Below the pieces are notes generated by a model. That model was given only the letters and a program-made list of their open reading frames with translations, was not told where the DNA came from and did not search any database. A stretch of 38,813 nt of DNA from CBCXVS01 sp965178525. GTDB taxonomy: Bacteria > Tectomicrobia > Entotheonellia > Entotheonellales > Entotheonellaceae. The position numbers were made by a program, and so were the translations under genes. Of the stretch, positions 35,586-38,813 are shown in pieces (the stretch's first letter is position 1; each line of letters opens with the position of its first letter). Location: contig CBCXVS010000028.1 of assembly GCA_965178525.1 (NCBI GenBank), positions 1-38,813 on the forward strand, written 5' to 3'.

Positions 35586-37037
35586 ATGATCACATTGGAT
35601 CAACCGCTAGATTTGGACGACCCCGGCGCAGATGCGTTTCTCGACCGCATCCAGGGCAATATCCTGAAAGGGCATGGACGACCTCTGAGCGCCCAGGTCG
35701 TTCTGCGGTTCACATCGGACCCCAGCGCCATACGGTCATCGGTAGCGCAGATGGCCCGCCACACGCTCACGTCTGCCTTGCAACAACGGCATAGTGCGCA
35801 ACGGCGAGCCCAGACCGGGGATGGCGGGCCTTTCGCCATGCTGGCGTTGTCGGCGGCAGGCTACGAGGCGCTCGGCATCCCAGAGTCACAATGACCGCAG
35901 GACGCCATTTTCAGGGTCGGCATGAAGCAGTCCCCTGTACTGCGCCAGCATGACCCAGAGGTGGCGGCATGGGAACCGCCCTACCGTGGCGACATCCATG
36001 CCCTGGCCATCCTGGCGGATCAGGACGACACGCGCCTCGAACATAGCCTCACGGCACTTTGCGCCTCGGTCGAACCGGTCGGCGATATTCTCGTGATTGA
36101 GCGAGGCGAGAAGCTGACCCGGCAAGATCCCGCCACCGGGGAACTCGAAATCGAACATTTCGGCTTTGCCGATGGGGTGAGCCAGCCCCGGGTGATCGTT
36201 CAAGATAGGGCGAGCGAAATCGCCGTGCGAGGCGCTGACCATTGGGATCCCGCCGCGCCTCTCGGGCTGCTGCTGGCGGAGGAATACGCCAATAGCGGCA
36301 CCTACGGTAGCTACTTCGTCTACCGCAAGCTCGAGCAGCATGTGCGCGACTTCTTGGCCGCCGAACAACAGCTTGCCGATGCGCTGGGGTTACGCGGCGA
36401 CGACCGGGAATTCGCCGGCACCATGGCGGTCGGACGCTTTCGCAATGGCAATCCGATCATTCCAACTCGGAACGAACCGTCAGGTGCGCCCGGCAACGAT
36501 TTCAACTTCGATCAGGATCGCTTTGGCGCCATCTGCCCCTATCACGCCCACATTCGCAAAACCAACCCGCGTGGCGATCTGACCAGCCCGTCGGGCCTTC
36601 GCCCGAGTCTGTCCTTGGAGCTGGAGCGCAGTTTCCGCATCGCCCGGCGCGGCATGACCTACGGCGACCGGCCGGATCTGGCGCCGCATGCGGAGGCCAA
36701 TACGCCGCCACCCAACACCGGTGTGGGGCTTTTATTTATGTGTGCGCAAGGGCGGCTCCGGAACTTTGAGATCCAGCAAGACGGCTCGGATTCGAACGAC
36801 TTTGTGAATCCCGGCGTCGGGGCCGATGCCGTGATCGGGCAGAACCGTGCGCCCGTGCCGCAGAAGTGGACACGCCCATTAAGCGCGGACGGCCCGGGTG
36901 GCGATGCGGTCATGAACGGGGAATTACGTTTTACCATGGCGAATTTCGTGACGTTTCTGGGTGGGGAGTATTTCTTCGTTCCCAGTCTGCCCTGGCTGCG
37001 CCACTTGGACCGGGGCGAGACCTTGACGGGTGACTGA
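35586..37037 (+). pseudogene. DyP-type heme peroxidase with in-frame TGA
   Basis: Dye-decolorising peroxidases oxidise phenolic and dye substrates with H2O2. The reading frame is 484 codons from ATG 35586 (AGGAGA upstream). It begins LDRIQGNILKGHGRPLSAQV, typical of the subgroup, and reaches YEALGIPESQ, then a TGA at 35892-35894, and continues in the same frame PQDAIFRVGMKQS. The catalytic GxxDG region HFGFADGVSQPRV and proximal-His segment CPYHAHIRKTNPRGD are intact, as are GRFRNGNPI and FVTFLGGEYFFVPSLPWL at the end. The stop could come from CGA or TGG by one transition. Without readthrough only 102 residues are made; a downstream ATG (35922) might give an N-terminally shortened protein. 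Confidence 0.8.
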
Positions 37038-37038
37038 G

Positions 37039-37085
37039 AAGATGAACACAGGATCCGCGAAGGACGCGAAGGGGCGCAAAGGAGG
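37039..37085. repeat. Imperfect short repeats between convergent genes
   Basis: GCGAAGGA, GCGAAGGG and GCAAAGGA follow each other closely between the DyP and RND gene ends. Such spacer repeats occur in many environmental genomes; no function is proposed. Confidence 0.35.
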
Positions 37086-37095
37086 ACCGCAAGAA

Positions 37096-38813
37096 TCACT
37101 CCTGCGCCCCAAGCTCTGAGGCCGGAGCGGTTTCCTCGGCGGGGCTGCGCCATTCACTTAGCCGCTGCATCATCACATAGAGTAACGGGGCGAAAAACAC
37201 CACGAGGACCGTCGCGGCCACCAAGCCGCCAAACACCGCCGTTCCCAAGGCACGGCGGCCTGCCGCGCCAGCCCCGGAGGCAATGACCAGCGGTACCATG
37301 CCCAGCAAGGTCGAACAGCCGGTCATAAGAATCGGCCGGAACCGCAAACGGGCGGCTTCGAGCGCGGCGTCTAAAATCCTCTGCCCCGCCGCGCGATTCT
37401 CCCGGGCAAACTCGACGATCAGAATCGCGTTGTTACTCGCCAGGGCAATGAGCAGAACCATCCCAATCTGGGTATAGGTGTTGTTGTCCATCGAGCGCAT
37501 CATCAAAGCGACCACCGTCCCCAACAGCGCCAGCGGCACCGCGAGAATGATCGCCGCCGAGCTCGTTCAACTTTCGTATTGCGCCGCCAGCACCAGATAG
37601 ACCAACACGATGGCGAGTGCGAAAATGAATAGGGCTTCAGCCCCGACTTGCTTCTCCTGATAGGCAATCCCAGTCCACTCATAGCCCATGGCGGCAGGCA
37701 ACTTCCGGTTGGCCATCTGCTCCATCAGCGTGAGCGCCTGCCCGGAGCTATAACCGGGCGCCGCTTGGCCGGTGATGGTGGCGGAGGGATAGAGATTGTA
37801 ACGCGTGACGATCTGTGGGCCAAACGACTCCTCAATCGTCACCAAGGCGCCGAGCGGCACCATCTCGCCTTCACGGGTACGCACATCGAGACGCCGAATA
37901 TCGTCCGGTTCGGACCGAAACGCCGGGTCGGCCTACACTCTCACTTGATACGTGCGGCCGAATTTATTGAAGTCGTTGACATACGCCGAACCCAGATACG
38001 CTTGAAGCGTGCCGAACACGGTATTGAGCGGGATGTCAAGGGTTTTCGCTTTGACTCGGTCGACATCGGCAAAGAGTTGCGGCACGTTGGCGCGGAAGCT
38101 GCTATAGAGCGCGGTCAACCCATTCTGGGCATTGCCATCTTGAACGAACTCCTGGGTCAGTTGTTGTAGGGTCGTCATGCCTATGCCCCCGCGGTCTTGC
38201 AGCCGCAGGTCAAACCCGCTGGCATTGCCGAGTCCACTGATCGGCGGCGGCGCGAACGGGAGAATAACGGCTTCCTGGATCTGCTGATATTGGGCGTAAA
38301 GACGCCCAAGGATGGCGTTGGCATGCAACCCTGGTGCCTGACGCTCGGCCCACGGCGTCAGTGAGATAAAAAAGGTCGCCGCATTGGAGGCATGGGTTCC
38401 CGACAACAGGGAGAAGCCCCCGATCGAGGTCGCGTATTCAACCCCAGGGGTATGGGCCAGAATCGTATGCACCTGATCGATGACCTCGCGGGTCCGTTCT
38501 TGTGACGCCGCATCGGGAAGCTGGATATTGGTGAACAGAACGCTCTCGTCTTCTTGCGGTAAAAAACCGCTCGGTAACGCCATCATGCTCCATCCCGCCA
38601 CGGCCACGATGGCCACATACAGCAGTAACATCATGGCGCTGCGTCGCAACACAGCGCTGACCACCCGCGAATAGGACTGCGTGCTGCGGGCGATGAGCGT
38701 GTTGAAGCCGCGAAACAGCGGATGGCGTTGGGTTGGGGAAGGCCGCAAGACAAGCGCGCTTAGAGCTGGGCTGAGCGTGAGTGCATTCAACGTGCTAAAC
38801 ACGGTGGTCGCCG
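37096..38813 (-). pseudogene. RND efflux permease (AcrB/MexF-like), 3' part, two in-frame stops
   Basis: The C-terminal 570 codons of an inner-membrane drug-proton antiporter; the 5' end lies beyond the window. Seen are VFSTLNALTLSPALSALVL, SGFLPQEDESVLFTNIQLPD, GSAYVNDFNKFGRTYQVRV, VPLGALVTI, AALFIFALAIVLVYLVLAAQYES-like and GMVLLIALASNNAILIVEFA with PILMTGCSTLLGMVPLVI. One frame throughout, but TAG at 37935-37933 stands where QVRVQADPAF is usual and TGA at 37569-37567 where AAQYESW is usual. The proton-relay Lys in TM10 (SAKNAILIV in AcrB) is Asn. The pump is almost certainly dead. No fusion protein or channel gene is in the window. Confidence 0.8.

Noticed and set aside
35339..35593. N-terminal extension of the AAA ATPase to 611 aa
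   Set aside because: The extension has no family similarity, overlaps the DyP start, and a better placed ribosome-binding site serves the ATG at 35338.
32509..37935. Stop-codon reassignment as the cause of the in-frame stops
   Set aside because: TAG and TGA end several intact genes elsewhere in the window (Hsp70 with TAG, TIR-CBM with TAG, mntA with TGA), so a global recoding does not fit.
1..38813. tRNA, rRNA, CRISPR array or phage structural genes
   Set aside because: I looked for cloverleaf ends, regular 25-40 bp repeats with spacers and phage signatures and saw none, though a covariance search would be more sensitive.

Overview
The window reads as chromosomal DNA of a moderately GC-rich, Gram-negative, motile environmental bacterium. 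An RND efflux permease, the remains of a Wza-type polysaccharide exporter, PilJ-like chemoreceptors with CheR, and a REC/HD-GYP regulator point to a double-membraned, sensing, biofilm-capable cell. The mix of CaiB/BaiF CoA-transferases, an amidohydrolase, a DyP peroxidase, toxin-antitoxin modules, TIR proteins and many decayed mobile elements resembles large-genome uncultured lineages such as Entotheonella/Tectomicrobia. That placement is a guess from gene content; no marker gene is present.

Layout. 0-6.4 kb is accessory DNA: a UPF0175/PIN toxin-antitoxin pair with a damaged toxin, an IS701-like element with clear inverted repeats, an FkbM methyltransferase remnant, and a two-gene unit made of a secreted GH113-like glycoside hydrolase and a TIR protein carrying a carbohydrate-binding-like C-terminus. 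After it comes a second copy of the antitoxin promoter and 5' half, now fused to HEAT-like repeats. 6.5-11.9 kb is the conserved trio DUF2760 / Hsp70 / Hsp70-DUF3731. 11.9-17.1 kb is a chemosensory operon on the minus strand: a helical-bundle chemoreceptor, a chemoreceptor with a c-type heme motif (frameshifted), and CheR.

17.2-22 kb is again accessory: an IS5-type element inserted in the 3' part of a TIR-AAA ATPase gene, two tail-to-tail antitoxin fragments, a Uma2 nuclease, and an MntA/HepT module. 22-27.2 kb holds an HD-GYP response regulator, two CaiB/BaiF CoA-transferases in tandem, and a divergent iron-alcohol-dehydrogenase-fold protein that lacks most metal ligands.

27.3-38.8 kb is largely decaying. 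A Wza-like gene is broken by several frameshifts, and an IS4-like transposase and an IS630-like fragment are degenerate. A pseudokinase-globin fusion, an amidohydrolase, a DyP peroxidase and an RND permease are interrupted by stop codons or a frameshift; most of the stops lie in frame and are one transition away from a sense codon. A metallophosphoesterase and an AAA-PD-(D/E)XK ATPase remain intact.

The least familiar items are the TIR-CBM/GH113 gene pair and the pseudokinase-globin fusion. The hotspot of antitoxin duplication, truncation and head-to-tail shuffling next to insertion sequences is also notable. The number of frameshifts could reflect real decay or draft-quality sequence; read mapping would decide.
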